This document shows, piece by piece, positions 15,587 to 24,209 of a DNA stretch of 64,000 nt. Numbering within the stretch: position 1 is the first letter of the stretch; each line of letters starts with the position of its first letter. Made by a program: the position numbers and the translations under genes. The DNA is taken from contig JBJMKZ010000050.1 of NCBI GenBank assembly GCA_045805565.1, positions 30,096 to 94,095 of the forward strand, read 5' to 3'. This DNA is from DATAEY01 sp045805565 (GTDB taxonomy: Bacteria > Actinomycetota > Thermoleophilia > Solirubrobacterales > Solirubrobacteraceae). The notes below the pieces were generated by a model that saw only the letters and a program-made list of their open reading frames with translations, was not told the DNA's origin and did no database searches.

Positions 15587-17446
15587 ATGGTGCACCTGGA
15601 CCGGATCCTCCTCACCCTCCGCCGCACCAGACCGGCGATCGCCGTGCCCGCGGCGATCGCCGTCGTCGTCGCGCTGGCCATCACCGCCGCGGGCTCGTTC
15701 GGAGACGACCGGGGCCGTGGCGTGCCGGTCGAGCGCGGGGCGGTGGTGGCGACCGCGTCGGCGGACGGGAGCGTCCAGTCGGCGCAACAGCTGTCGCTGG
15801 GGTTCGAGGGGAGCGGGCGGATCGTCCAGGTCGCGGTCAAGGACGGCGACCGGGTCCATCGCGGGGAGCTCCTGGCCCGCCTCGAGGACGGCCCCCAGCG
15901 CGCCCGGCTGGCCGCGGCGCAGTCCGACCTCGGCTCGGCTCGGGCCAGGCTCACGCAGACCCAGACCGGTCTCACGCCGGTCGAGCTGGCCGCGCACGGC
16001 CGCCTGGCCGACCAGGCGCGGGTCGCGGTGTCCAACGCGCGCCGCGATGTGGCCGACGCCGCCCGGGTCGCGCGGACCAACGTGGGCGGGCTTCGCCACG
16101 CGCTCGCGCGCGCCCAGGTGAGCGGTGAGATCCTCGACCTGCGCGAGTCGGAGCTGCGCGCGGTCCAGGAGCGGGCCCAGGTAAGGGTCCTGAGCCGCCG
16201 CTACCTCGATGCCAAGGCCACCCGTGACGCCGACGAGCGCGACCTCGAGCAGGCGCTGAACCGTCAGCGCAAAACCCAGAACCGGACGCCCGCCGAGGAC
16301 CGGCCGACCCAGCAGTCCCTCAATCAGGCGAACTACGCCGTCAACGTCTTGCAGGCCCGGGTCAACAACGACAACGTCGACATGTCGAACGCCCGCCAGG
16401 CACTCGACAACCAGGTGGGGTATATGCGCAACCTCATCTTGGAGGTGGACAACCGGCGCACCGCCCTGCGCAACGCCCGCCGCAACCTCGGCGACGCGGC
16501 CAACAACCTGAGCAACGGGGTCGCCGGCGCCCGCCAGCAGATCAACTCCGCCCGGGACTCGTTGGCCACCACACAGGCCCAGCTGCAGGTCACGCTCGCG
16601 CAGAACCGGGTCGGAGAGCAGGTCAAGGCGGCCGACGTGGCGGCGGCGATGGCCGACATGGCGCGGGCCGTCTCGTCGGTACGGGACGCCCGCAAGGCGG
16701 TGACGGATACCGAGCTGCGGGCGCCCACCACCGGGGTGGTGGGGCACGTGAACGCCAGGGTCGGCGAGGTGGTGCGTCCCAGCTTCGGGGCCTCTCCTTC
16801 GGCCCAGCCCAGCCCGCAGCCCTCGGTGGCGGCGCCGCCGCCCACGACGACCACTCCCGGCCCGCAGGCCAACGGCCAGGGCGCCGTCAATCCGAGCCCC
16901 TCAGCCCCCCCGACGGGCGCCGCGGGTCCCAACCTGGCGGGGGTCGGAGGCCAGGGCGGGCAGGCGTTGATCACCCTGGCGCAGACCGAGGGGCTCCAGG
17001 TCAAGGCCGACTTCAGCGAGAGCGACGTGGCCCGGATGCAGGTCGGCGATCGCGCCGCGGTCACCGTCGAGCCCTTCCCGGACCGGCGGTTCGCCGCCCA
17101 CGTCGCGGCGATCGATCCGATCCCGACGGTGGCCTCCAACGTCGTGACCTACGAGGTCACGCTGGTGCTCGACGGCGACACCTACCGGGTGAAGCCGGGT
17201 ATGAGCGCGAGCGCCAACGTCACCGTGGCGCGAGTCGAACATGCCCTCATCGTGCCGAGGACCGCCGTGCGATCGCCCCAGGGCGCCCAACCGACCGTGA
17301 CCGTGGTCCTCCCCAACGGCAGGCTCGAGCCGCGCCTGGTGATCACCGGCCTGCAGAGCGACTCCAAGGTGCAGATCCTGGGCGGCGTGGGCCTGGGCGA
17401 GCGGGTGGTCCCGACGATCGCGCCCCCGCCTAACCTGGTCGGATGA
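15587..17446 (+). CDS. HlyD/RND-type efflux adaptor (membrane fusion protein)
   Basis: The 619-residue protein has one N-terminal membrane helix (about residues 16-38). A first lipoyl half follows (GSGRIVQVAVKDGDRVHRGELL, about 82-103), then a long Ala/Arg/Gln-rich coiled-coil region from about 105 to 370. The second lipoyl half is TELRAPTTGVVGHV. A Pro/Thr-rich linker (about 405-450) interrupts the domain before the beta-barrel (LQVKADFSESDVARMQVG) and membrane-proximal domain. Such adaptors bridge an inner-membrane pump to an exit route. It is the first gene of an operon with a second adaptor and a DHA2 pump. Confidence 0.85.
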   Translation: MVHLDRILLTLRRTRPAIAVPAAIAVVVALAITAAGSFGDDRGRGVPVERGAVVATASADGSVQSAQQLSLGFEGSGRIVQVAVKDGDRVHRGELLARLEDGPQRARLAAAQSDLGSARARLTQTQTGLTPVELAAHGRLADQARVAVSNARRDVADAARVARTNVGGLRHALARAQVSGEILDLRESELRAVQERAQVRVLSRRYLDAKATRDADERDLEQALNRQRKTQNRTPAEDRPTQQSLNQANYAVNVLQARVNNDNVDMSNARQALDNQVGYMRNLILEVDNRRTALRNARRNLGDAANNLSNGVAGARQQINSARDSLATTQAQLQVTLAQNRVGEQVKAADVAAAMADMARAVSSVRDARKAVTDTELRAPTTGVVGHVNARVGEVVRPSFGASPSAQPSPQPSVAAPPPTTTTPGPQANGQGAVNPSPSAPPTGAAGPNLAGVGGQGGQALITLAQTEGLQVKADFSESDVARMQVGDRAAVTVEPFPDRRFAAHVAAIDPIPTVASNVVTYEVTLVLDGDTYRVKPGMSASANVTVARVEHALIVPRTAVRSPQGAQPTVTVVLPNGRLEPRLVITGLQSDSKVQILGGVGLGERVVPTIAPPPNLVG

Positions 17447-18207
17447 CCCCGGGGCCGCGCAGTCCCGCGGAGAGCCCGTCCGCCCGGGCGGGCTCGGAGA
17501 GCGGCGACGGACGCTCGCAGGGCACCGACGGCCCGGCCACGGCGACGACCGACGAGGTCGGCGCACCGCCGGCGGCGACCGCCGCCGCCGAACGCCGCTC
17601 CATGCCCTGGCGGCGGATCGTCCCGGTGGCGGTGATCGTGGTCTTGCTGGCCGGCGCAGGCGGCGGCTACTACGTCTGGCAGGTCAGTCAGCGGGTGAAG
17701 ATCGACGACGCCACCATCGACGCGCCCCAGACCACGCTGCCCGCCCACGCGGGCGGCAACCTCAAGGCGGTCTACGCCTCGGTGGGCGACATGGTGCGCC
17801 CCTACCGCCCGCTCGCCCGGGTGGGCAACGAGGTGATCACCTCCGACGTGTCCGGGATGGTCATCTCCATCCGCCAGGACGTCGGCGCCTTCATCCCGCC
17901 CGGGACGACAGTGGTGACGCTGATCAACCCCCGGGCGCAGCGCGTCGAGGGCCAGATCGAGGAGGACAAGGGGCTCTCGGACCTGCGGATCGGCCAGCGC
18001 GCCGTGGTCAAGGTGGACGCGTTCGGCGGGCGCAAGTTTCCGGGAACGGTGGAGGAGATCAGCGACCAGCCCCATCAGCAGGCCATCAACTTCTCGATCT
18101 CCGACAAGCGCCAGACCCAGAAGTACGACGTCAAGGTCAGGCTCGTCGGACCGCCCGATCCCGGGCTGAGGCAGGGGATGTCGGCCCGGATCTGGGTCTA
18201 CAAGTAA
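17443..18207 (+). CDS. short EmrA/HlyD-type efflux adaptor
   Basis: The 254-residue protein has a polar, Pro/Ala-rich N-terminal 50 residues, one membrane helix (about 58-78) and a barrel-sandwich domain. It reads IDDATIDAPQTTLPAHAGG...VYASVGDMVRP...VTSDVSGMV, then a beta-barrel with EGQIEEDKGLSDLRIGQRAVVKVD. It lacks the long coiled coil seen in EmrA and in the gene before it. The ATG overlaps the previous stop (ATGA), and a DHA2 MFS gene starts 2 bases downstream. It is therefore the immediate partner of that pump. Confidence 0.83.
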   Translation: MTPGPRSPAESPSARAGSESGDGRSQGTDGPATATTDEVGAPPAATAAAERRSMPWRRIVPVAVIVVLLAGAGGGYYVWQVSQRVKIDDATIDAPQTTLPAHAGGNLKAVYASVGDMVRPYRPLARVGNEVITSDVSGMVISIRQDVGAFIPPGTTVVTLINPRAQRVEGQIEEDKGLSDLRIGQRAVVKVDAFGGRKFPGTVEEISDQPHQQAINFSISDKRQTQKYDVKVRLVGPPDPGLRQGMSARIWVYK

Positions 18208-18209
18208 CG

Positions 18210-19727
18210 ATGGCGCGCGACGACGGCCGCGGCGGCGCTTCCGGCGGTCGATCGCCATGGGCGGTCCTGACCACGGTGATGGTGGGAACCCTGCTGATCG
18301 GGCTCGACCGCACGATCATCAACCTGGCCATCCCCAACGTCATCAAGGACTTCGACATCACGGTGTCGACCGCGGGCTGGCTGGCCACCGCCTACATCAT
18401 CTCCAACGCCGTCTTCGTGCCGGTGTTCGGCAAGCTCGGCGACATGATCGGGGACCGCCGCGTGTACACCGCCGGAATGTTCGGCTTCCTGGTGACCTCG
18501 GTGCTGTGCGGCCTGGCCCCGAACTTCGGAACGCTGGTGTTCTTCCGGGTGCTCCAGGGGCTGATCGGCGCGGCGGTGTTCCCCACCGGCCTGTCGCTCA
18601 TCACCAGGACGTTCACCGACCGCAGGGCCCAGACGCAGGCGTTCGGCATCTGGACGTCCGCCTTCGCGGCCTCGTTCGTGATCGGTCCGCTGGTGGGCGG
18701 CCCACTGATCGACGCCCTCTCCTGGCGCTGGATCTTCTTCATCAACTTCCCCATCTGCCTGGTCGGGATCGCGATGTCCAGGCGCCTGCTGCCCCGCGAT
18801 CCCCAGAGCGGACGGCTGCACACCTTCGACTGGGAGGGGTCGGTGCTGCTGGGGGTCGCGCTGGCCGCCCTGGTCCTGGTACTCGAGCGCGGCCGGGACT
18901 GGGGATGGGGGTCCCCGGTCAGTCTCGCCGCCTACCTGACCGTGCTGGTCTTCGTGGCGTGGTTCGTGCAGTTCGAGCGGCGCAGCCCGGATCCGGTGAT
19001 CGACCTGCGGCTCGCGCGCAACCGGGTGCTGGTCAACTCGCTGGTGGTCACCTTCATCTCGTTCAGCGCGATGATGGGCTCGATGTTCCTGCTGCCCAAC
19101 TTCGCCCAGACCTACCTGGGCTATACCGCGACCAAGACCGGCCTGCTCCTGCTGCCGATGGCGCTGACCATGATGATCGTGGCTCCGCTGGGGAGCCGCT
19201 TCGCGGCCAGGTTCCCCGCTCGGGTCTCGATCACCACCGGAATGACCATCGCCGCGGTGGCGATGTACCTGCTGCACGGACTCGACGCGAGGACCACTGC
19301 GCTGGAGCTCACGCTCCCGATGATGCTGCTGGCCCTGGGCCTGGCGCTCGGCTTCGCGCCGCTGACCGCGGCGGCGACCACGTCCGTTCCCCCGCGCGAG
19401 GCGGGGATGGCATCGGGCATCCTCAACCTCACCCGCAACGTGGCCGGGGCCCTGGGCATCGCGGTGTTCGGCACCCTGCTGGACAACAACATCGAGAGCA
19501 ACGTCCTGGACATCGGGGGCGCCACGGTCATGCAGAGCCCGGCCCCGGCGATGGGGGGGATGATTCCCCAGCTCATCGTGGTCAAGTCCGAGATCGAGGC
19601 GTACGGGCACGTCTTCGCCGCCGCGGCCCTGGTGATGCTCGTCTGTGCCTTCGTGGCCCTGACCGTGCGCGACGCGCCGCGGCGGTCCGCCGACCTGGAG
19701 GCCGCCGAGGCGGCATCGGTGGCATGA
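18210..19727 (+). CDS. DHA2-family (EmrB/QacA) MFS drug exporter, 14 helices
   Basis: The 505-residue protein carries DHA2 hallmarks: LDRTIINLAIPNVIKDF in helix 1, GWLATAYIISNAVFVP in helix 2, the GKLGDMIGDRR loop (motif A) and RVLQGLIGAAVFPTGLSL in helix 4. GPLVGGPLIDALSWRWIFF is the antiporter motif C region in helix 5. Its length fits 14 helices. Substrates of the family are lipophilic or cationic compounds moved by proton antiport. It starts 2 bases after the second adaptor gene and overlaps the next small gene by ATGA. Confidence 0.92.
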   Translation: MARDDGRGGASGGRSPWAVLTTVMVGTLLIGLDRTIINLAIPNVIKDFDITVSTAGWLATAYIISNAVFVPVFGKLGDMIGDRRVYTAGMFGFLVTSVLCGLAPNFGTLVFFRVLQGLIGAAVFPTGLSLITRTFTDRRAQTQAFGIWTSAFAASFVIGPLVGGPLIDALSWRWIFFINFPICLVGIAMSRRLLPRDPQSGRLHTFDWEGSVLLGVALAALVLVLERGRDWGWGSPVSLAAYLTVLVFVAWFVQFERRSPDPVIDLRLARNRVLVNSLVVTFISFSAMMGSMFLLPNFAQTYLGYTATKTGLLLLPMALTMMIVAPLGSRFAARFPARVSITTGMTIAAVAMYLLHGLDARTTALELTLPMMLLALGLALGFAPLTAAATTSVPPREAGMASGILNLTRNVAGALGIAVFGTLLDNNIESNVLDIGGATVMQSPAPAMGGMIPQLIVVKSEIEAYGHVFAAAALVMLVCAFVALTVRDAPRRSADLEAAEAASVA

Positions 19728-20071
19728 GGCGGCTCGCCTGCGCCCTGGTCGTGGGGGCGGTGCTGGCGGTCCCCGGCGTCGCCCAGGCCCACACCCTGAC
19801 CATGGGCCTCGCACTCTTCAAGGCCAGGCAGTACGTGGCGGCGCTGGCGGCCCGGACCTTTCCGACCCAGGAGGTCGGCTGGCAGATCACCGGCTGTGCC
19901 CGCGTGAGTCCTCACGCGGTGAACTGCGCGTTCTTCACGGTCAGCGAGTCCGACCCCGTCATCCAGCGGCGGTTCCGCTGCGACGAGGCGGTCCAGATCT
20001 ACTACGCCACCCCGCGCAGCCACTACCGGCACACCCGCCCGATCGGGATGCCCCGCTGCCGGCGGGAGTGA
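19724..20071 (+). CDS. small secreted protein coupled to the MFS gene
   Basis: The 115-residue product begins with a typical signal peptide (residues 1-21, ending AQA-H). The mature part is short, with three cysteines (GCARV, NCAF, RCDEA) and a fourth near the end (PRCRRE). I do not recognise it. The ATG overlaps the stop of the efflux pump (ATGA), so it is co-translated with the exporter and may act with it outside the membrane. That role is inference only. Confidence 0.65.
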   Translation: MRRLACALVVGAVLAVPGVAQAHTLTMGLALFKARQYVAALAARTFPTQEVGWQITGCARVSPHAVNCAFFTVSESDPVIQRRFRCDEAVQIYYATPRSHYRHTRPIGMPRCRRE

Positions 20072-20310
20072 GCGAACTCACGCGAAGCTCGGCCATCGGG
20101 CTCGCGGCCGCCATCCGCGAGGGACGGGCCAGCGCCCGTGCCGCTGGGCCTCGGCGAGCGCGGCCTGCCCTCGGCGTGCAGGTGGCGGCCGGACCGGGCC
20201 GCGATCACGTCTCGATCGCGGTGGCGCTGGAGCCCGAGCGGGTGTTCGGCGGGTGGGTGGCGCCCGCTGGGCACCAGCGCCCCGCGGTCGACCGGGCGGC
20301 GGGGCTCTAG
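20068..20310 (+). pseudogene. relic of an amidase-signature-family gene
   Basis: The first 23 codons match the N-terminus of GatA-like amidases (ELTRSSAIGLAAAIREGRAS). The last 45 match the C-terminus (LGVQVAAGPGRDHV...FGGWVAP). The roughly 400-residue catalytic core with the Ser-Ser-Lys triad is missing. Just before the C-terminal part, the next frame reads VPLGLGERGLP, which is the expected sequence immediately upstream of LGVQV in intact amidases. So the C-terminal remnant also carries a one-base deletion near 20168. The relic begins inside the stop codon of the preceding small gene. Confidence 0.75.
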
Positions 20311-20531
20311 TAGATGTCCTCGCGACGCTCGCGCACGACCGTCCCGTCTCGCGCGCGCCGACGGTCCGCCCAGACGGTCATCCAGAACAGGGAGATCACC
20401 AGGCCGACGATCCCGACGATCATCAGGATGAGGCCGACGGTGGCGATCTCGATGCCCGAGATGGACGCCTGGACGGCGAAGTAGAGGATCGCGCCCACCG
20501 CGATGAGGAACAGCGAGGTTCCGATGCCCAT
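20307..20531 (-). CDS. DUF6458-type two-helix membrane protein
   Basis: The 74-residue protein starts MGIGTSLFLIAVGAILYFAV, which is highly characteristic of the actinobacterial DUF6458 family. A polar turn (SISGIEI) follows, then a second helix with VGLILMIVGIVGLVIS. The end is short, charged and Arg-rich. AAAGGA lies about 9 bases before the ATG. The role of the family is unknown. It converges on the amidase relic and is divergent from the serine hydrolase gene. Confidence 0.85.
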   Translation of the reverse strand: MGIGTSLFLIAVGAILYFAVQASISGIEIATVGLILMIVGIVGLVISLFWMTVWADRRRARDGTVVRERREDIY

Positions 20532-20613
20532 GCCAGCGTTCCTTTCGACTAGTTCGGTCTCTGGTCTACCCACGCCCGATGGCTTCGACGCGCGATCAAC
20601 GGCTGCGCTCCCG

Positions 20614-20619
20614 TAGGCT
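20614..20619 (+). promoter_or_regulatory. -10 hexamer TAGGCT of a leaderless promoter
   Basis: TAGGCT lies 6 bases before the ATG at 20626. Confidence 0.6.
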
Positions 20620-20625
20620 CCGGCC

Positions 20626-21831
20626 ATGATCGAGGGCTCGGTCGCGCCGGGATTCGAGGAGGTCCGCGACCGGTTCGAGGCGAACTTCACCCGGCGCGAC
20701 GAGGTGGGGGCCGCGGTCGCGGCCTTCCACCGCGGCGCCGAGGTGGTTGACCTGTGGGGCGGGCTGCGCGACCCCGACCGCCGGGACCCGTGGCTGCGCG
20801 ACACCCTCGTGCTCGTCTACTCGACCTCGAAGGGCCTGGCGGCGATGACGCTGGCGCTCGCCCACTCCCGCGGCTGGCTGGACTACGACGAGCGCGTCGC
20901 CGCCTACTGGCCCGAGTTCGCCCGCAACGGCAAGGAGCGCATCACCGTGCGCCAGCTGCTCGCCCACCAGGCGGGGCTGCCGGTGGTGGACGAGCCGCTC
21001 GACCACCGCCGCCTGGCCGACTTCGACCGCCTGGCGGCGGCCATCGCCGGGCAGGCTCCGGCCTGGGAGCCGGGGACCAGGCACGGCTACCACGGACTGA
21101 GCCTCGGCTGGTACGAGGGCGAGCTGATCCGCCGCGTCGATCCGCGCCACCGGACGCTGGGGCGATTCTTCGCGGAGGAGATCGCGGCGCCGCTCGGGCT
21201 CGAGTTCTACTTCGGGCTGCCCGATGACGTCCCGCCCGAGCGTCTGGCGCCGATCCAGGCGTCGCGAACGCTGCGCGCGCTGCTGCAGATGCGCAACCTG
21301 CCCCGCGGGATGGTGCTCGGCTTCGCCCGCCGAAGCTCGCTGACCGCGCGCGCCTTCTCCAACCCCAAGCTGCGCGGCCCGGCGGACCTCGACTCGCCGC
21401 GCTACCGCGCCGTGGAGTTCCCCGCCGGAGGCGGCATCGGCCAGGTGCGCAGCATCGCGCGCGCCTACGCCGCCCTTGCCTCGGGTGGGGCGGAACTGGG
21501 CATCGCGCCGGAGACGCTCGGGGAGGTGCAACGGGCGGCCGTCGCTCCCAGCGGCGGCGACCACGACCTGGTCCTGCGAGTCCCGACCGCCTACTCGCTC
21601 GGCTTCGTCAAGCCGTCGCGCGACTTCCGTTTCGGAAGCGGCCCGAGCGCCTTCGGGCACCCGGGCGCGGGTGGCTCCTTCGCGTTCGCGGACCCCGAAC
21701 GCCAGGTGGGCTTCGCCTACGCGCCCAACCGGCTCGGGTACCACCTGCGCGACGACCCGCGCGAGAAGTCGCTGCGCGACGCGCTGTATCGCTGCCTCGA
21801 CCGCGTCGGGGCACCCGCGCCGGTCGGCTGA
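20626..21831 (+). CDS. beta-lactamase-fold serine hydrolase (EstB/class C-like)
   Basis: This is a 401-residue cytoplasmic-looking protein with no signal peptide. VYSTSKGLAA contains the Ser-x-x-Lys nucleophile motif near residue 66. QLLAHQAGL follows, and GHPGAGGSFAF near residue 345 corresponds to the family's third conserved box. The pattern DLWGGLRDPDR near the N-terminus is typical of esterase EstB-type members rather than true penicillin-binding proteins. Such enzymes hydrolyse esters or lactones; the substrate here is not evident. It stands alone with a leaderless promoter and converges on the flavoprotein gene. Confidence 0.88.
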   Translation: MIEGSVAPGFEEVRDRFEANFTRRDEVGAAVAAFHRGAEVVDLWGGLRDPDRRDPWLRDTLVLVYSTSKGLAAMTLALAHSRGWLDYDERVAAYWPEFARNGKERITVRQLLAHQAGLPVVDEPLDHRRLADFDRLAAAIAGQAPAWEPGTRHGYHGLSLGWYEGELIRRVDPRHRTLGRFFAEEIAAPLGLEFYFGLPDDVPPERLAPIQASRTLRALLQMRNLPRGMVLGFARRSSLTARAFSNPKLRGPADLDSPRYRAVEFPAGGGIGQVRSIARAYAALASGGAELGIAPETLGEVQRAAVAPSGGDHDLVLRVPTAYSLGFVKPSRDFRFGSGPSAFGHPGAGGSFAFADPERQVGFAYAPNRLGYHLRDDPREKSLRDALYRCLDRVGAPAPVG

Positions 21832-21859
21832 TCGGTTGCCGAGAGCCCCGTCGGCGGCG

Positions 21860-23368
21860 TCAAATCCGCGTGGGGATGCTCTGGGGGAACCGGAAGACGT
21901 CGTCGGGGTCGTACGTGCGCTTGACGGCCACCAGCCGCTCGAGGTTGGACCCGTAGTAGGCGCGCCGCCAGTCGCGCAGCGACGGATCGATGAAGTTCTG
22001 GTAAGACGAGCCCGAGACGTGGGGCCGCAGCGCGGCCGAGAATCCCTCGAGCCAGTGCAGGTTCGCGGCGATCACCCGCTCGGGGTCCCGGTCTCCCCAG
22101 GCGGTGTCGAGCGCGACCAGCAACCGTGAGTCGCGATGGACGAAGGCGGTGGCGCCCGCCGGCACCGCGTTCATCGCCCCGCCCCAGGCGAACACGGCGA
22201 CCCCGGCTCCATCCGGGCTCGAGCTGCCCGGCCATCTCTCCATCCATCGCACGAGCGTGTCGATCCCGGAGTCGGACAGGAACTCGTCGGCGTAGCTCGA
22301 CTTCACCGCGAAGCGTCCCCGTGGGACGTTGTGGAAGAGGAACGCCTTGGCCTGCCAGAACGTCCGGTCCGCGATCAGCCGGGCGGTCACAGGCGCCGCG
22401 CTGAGCGCCGGATCCAGGAGCGCCATCAGCTCACGTCGGGGGCCGAAGTACTGCCCCACAGCCGAGACGGAGCGTCGCCGCCGGCCGTTGGCAGAGCCCT
22501 GCGATGAGCTTTCGAGCCCGAACCGACACGAGAACTCGTCCGGCGCCCGGGCGATCACCTTCTGCAGCGCCGCGACCGCGTCGCGGGCGTGGCGCCAGTC
22601 CCACTCGAGCTTGTAGATCGACACCTTCGCGACCGGATGGACCCGGAATTTGAACCCGGTGTTCACCCCCAGGTTGCCGCCCCCGCCGCCGCGACAGGCC
22701 CAGAACAGGTCGGCGTGATCGCGTTCGCTGCAGGTCACGACGCGGCCGGAGGCGGTCACCATCTCGGTCTCCACCAGGCTGTCGGAGGTCAATCCGAGCT
22801 TTCGCGAGCTGAAGCCGAACCCGCCTCCCAGCACGAGCCCGCTGATCCCGACGCTCGGACACCGACCGGCCGAGATCGCCACGCCGTGAGGCTGCAGGCC
22901 GTCATAGACATCCGTGTTCTTTGCGCCCGCGCCGACCACCACCGTCCCCCGGGACGCGTCCACCTGGACGTTGCGCATGCGACTGACGTCGACGATGAGC
23001 CCGGTGGTCGCCGAGTACCCACCGTAGCTGTGGCCTCCCGAGCGGGTGACGATCGGCACGCCGTGCTCCCGTGACCAGCGGATCGATTCGCGCACGTCGG
23101 CCGGCCGGCTGCAGACGGCCACCGCCGCGGGACGTATGCCGCTGTAGCGCCGGTTGAAGGGCAGCCTCAGCGACGCGTAGGCGGGCGTCCCCGGGCGTAC
23201 CAATGGCCCGTCGAGCAGCTGGGCCAGCCGCCGCCAATCCGCATCGGTCGGACCCTTGCCGCCGCACGCGCTCAGCCACTCCAGCTGGGAAGCCACGGCG
23301 GCCGATACGGCCATCCCACCCGCCCGGCGGACGAACTGGCGTCTGGTGATCGCGCCGGCCGCCTCCAC
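21860..23368 (-). CDS. Tat-exported FAD-dependent oxidoreductase, BBE family
   Basis: The 502-residue protein begins with a twin-arginine signal (TRRQFVRRAGG, residues 8-18). The FAD_binding_4 domain contains RSGGHSYGG with His113, and GRCPSVGISG with Cys170. This His/Cys pair is the one that attaches FAD bicovalently in berberine-bridge-type enzymes. The C-terminus holds the BBE motif, with YGSNLERL and DPDDVFRFPQSI. Family members oxidise sugars or alkaloid-like alcohols and release hydrogen peroxide outside the membrane. The GTG start is supported by TAGGCT 6 bases upstream. Confidence 0.92.
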   Translation of the reverse strand: MEAAGAITRRQFVRRAGGMAVSAAVASQLEWLSACGGKGPTDADWRRLAQLLDGPLVRPGTPAYASLRLPFNRRYSGIRPAAVAVCSRPADVRESIRWSREHGVPIVTRSGGHSYGGYSATTGLIVDVSRMRNVQVDASRGTVVVGAGAKNTDVYDGLQPHGVAISAGRCPSVGISGLVLGGGFGFSSRKLGLTSDSLVETEMVTASGRVVTCSERDHADLFWACRGGGGGNLGVNTGFKFRVHPVAKVSIYKLEWDWRHARDAVAALQKVIARAPDEFSCRFGLESSSQGSANGRRRRSVSAVGQYFGPRRELMALLDPALSAAPVTARLIADRTFWQAKAFLFHNVPRGRFAVKSSYADEFLSDSGIDTLVRWMERWPGSSSPDGAGVAVFAWGGAMNAVPAGATAFVHRDSRLLVALDTAWGDRDPERVIAANLHWLEGFSAALRPHVSGSSYQNFIDPSLRDWRRAYYGSNLERLVAVKRTYDPDDVFRFPQSIPTRI

Positions 23369-23374
23369 GAGCCG

Positions 23375-23380
23375 AGCCTA
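23375..23380 (-). promoter_or_regulatory. -10 hexamer TAGGCT of a leaderless promoter
   Basis: TAGGCT on the minus strand ends 6 bases before the GTG at 23368. Confidence 0.6.
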
Positions 23381-23426
23381 GCCGACGTGTGCCGGCGCAC
23401 GCGATCGGCGCAGCTCGCTTACGCCG

Positions 23427-24209
23427 TCAGTGCAGCCGGCGGTATCGCCACACGCAGAGGGGGACGAATACCGCCAGGATCGCCACGCTCCACAGCACCG
23501 TGGCCACCAGCGGGCCGGCCACCTCGCCGCCGATGGCGAGCCCCCGGGCCGCGTTGGTGGTCGCGGTCACCGGGCTGATGGTGGCGAACCCCTCCAGCCA
23601 GGAGGGCATCGTCTTGAGCGGGACGAAGATCGAGCTGGCGAACACCAGCGGAAAGATCGCGATGAAGCCGGCGGACTGGGCGGCCTCGGGCACCCGGGCG
23701 GTTAGGCCCACGAAGACGAAGATCCAGCTCAGCGCGAAGCTGAACAGCCCGACCACCAGGATCGACCCGACCGCCTCGGCCGCCCCCTCCTGGAAGCGGA
23801 AGCCGATCACGTACCCGACCGCCGCCATCAGGACGATGACGAAGAGGTTGCGCGCCAGGTCGGCGATCGTGCGCCCGGCGACCACCGCCGAGCGCGCCAT
23901 CGGCATCGAGCGGAAGCGGTCGATCACCCCGCGCTGCAGGTCCTCGGCCAGGCCGATAGCGGTCTGGGTGGCCCTGAACGCCACCGACTGGATGAAGATG
24001 CCGGGCAGCAGGAACTCCTTGTAGTCGACCCCCGCGGGCAACGACCTGCCCACCGCTCCCCCGAACACGTAGGAGAACAGCACCACGAACATCACCGGCT
24101 GGATGGTGGAGAACAGCAGCAGCTGAGGCTGGCGCGTGAAGTGGCGCAGGTTGCGGACGGTCACCACCAGGCAGTCGCTCGCCGACCAGCGCAGGCGCTC
24201 GAGGGTCAT
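23427..24209 (-). CDS. ABC-2 type transporter permease (DrrB-like)
   Basis: The 260-residue protein has six hydrophobic helices and the DrrB-type opening RNLRHFTRQPQLLLFSTIQP. The conserved FLLPGIF and DLQRGVIDRFRSMPM segments typify ABC-2 exporters of the daunorubicin-resistance branch. RSMPM lies in the cytoplasmic loop that couples to the ATPase. The ATG overlaps the stop of the ATPase gene (ATGA at 24206-24209), so the pair is co-translated. The likely task is export of a hydrophobic compound. Confidence 0.9.
   Translation of the reverse strand: MTLERLRWSASDCLVVTVRNLRHFTRQPQLLLFSTIQPVMFVVLFSYVFGGAVGRSLPAGVDYKEFLLPGIFIQSVAFRATQTAIGLAEDLQRGVIDRFRSMPMARSAVVAGRTIADLARNLFVIVLMAAVGYVIGFRFQEGAAEAVGSILVVGLFSFALSWIFVFVGLTARVPEAAQSAGFIAIFPLVFASSIFVPLKTMPSWLEGFATISPVTATTNAARGLAIGGEVAGPLVATVLWSVAILAVFVPLCVWRYRRLH

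Noticed and set aside
20532..20600. GGGTAG upstream of the DUF6458 gene as a second SigF promoter
   Set aside because: No GGTTT-like element lies 15-17 bases upstream of it.
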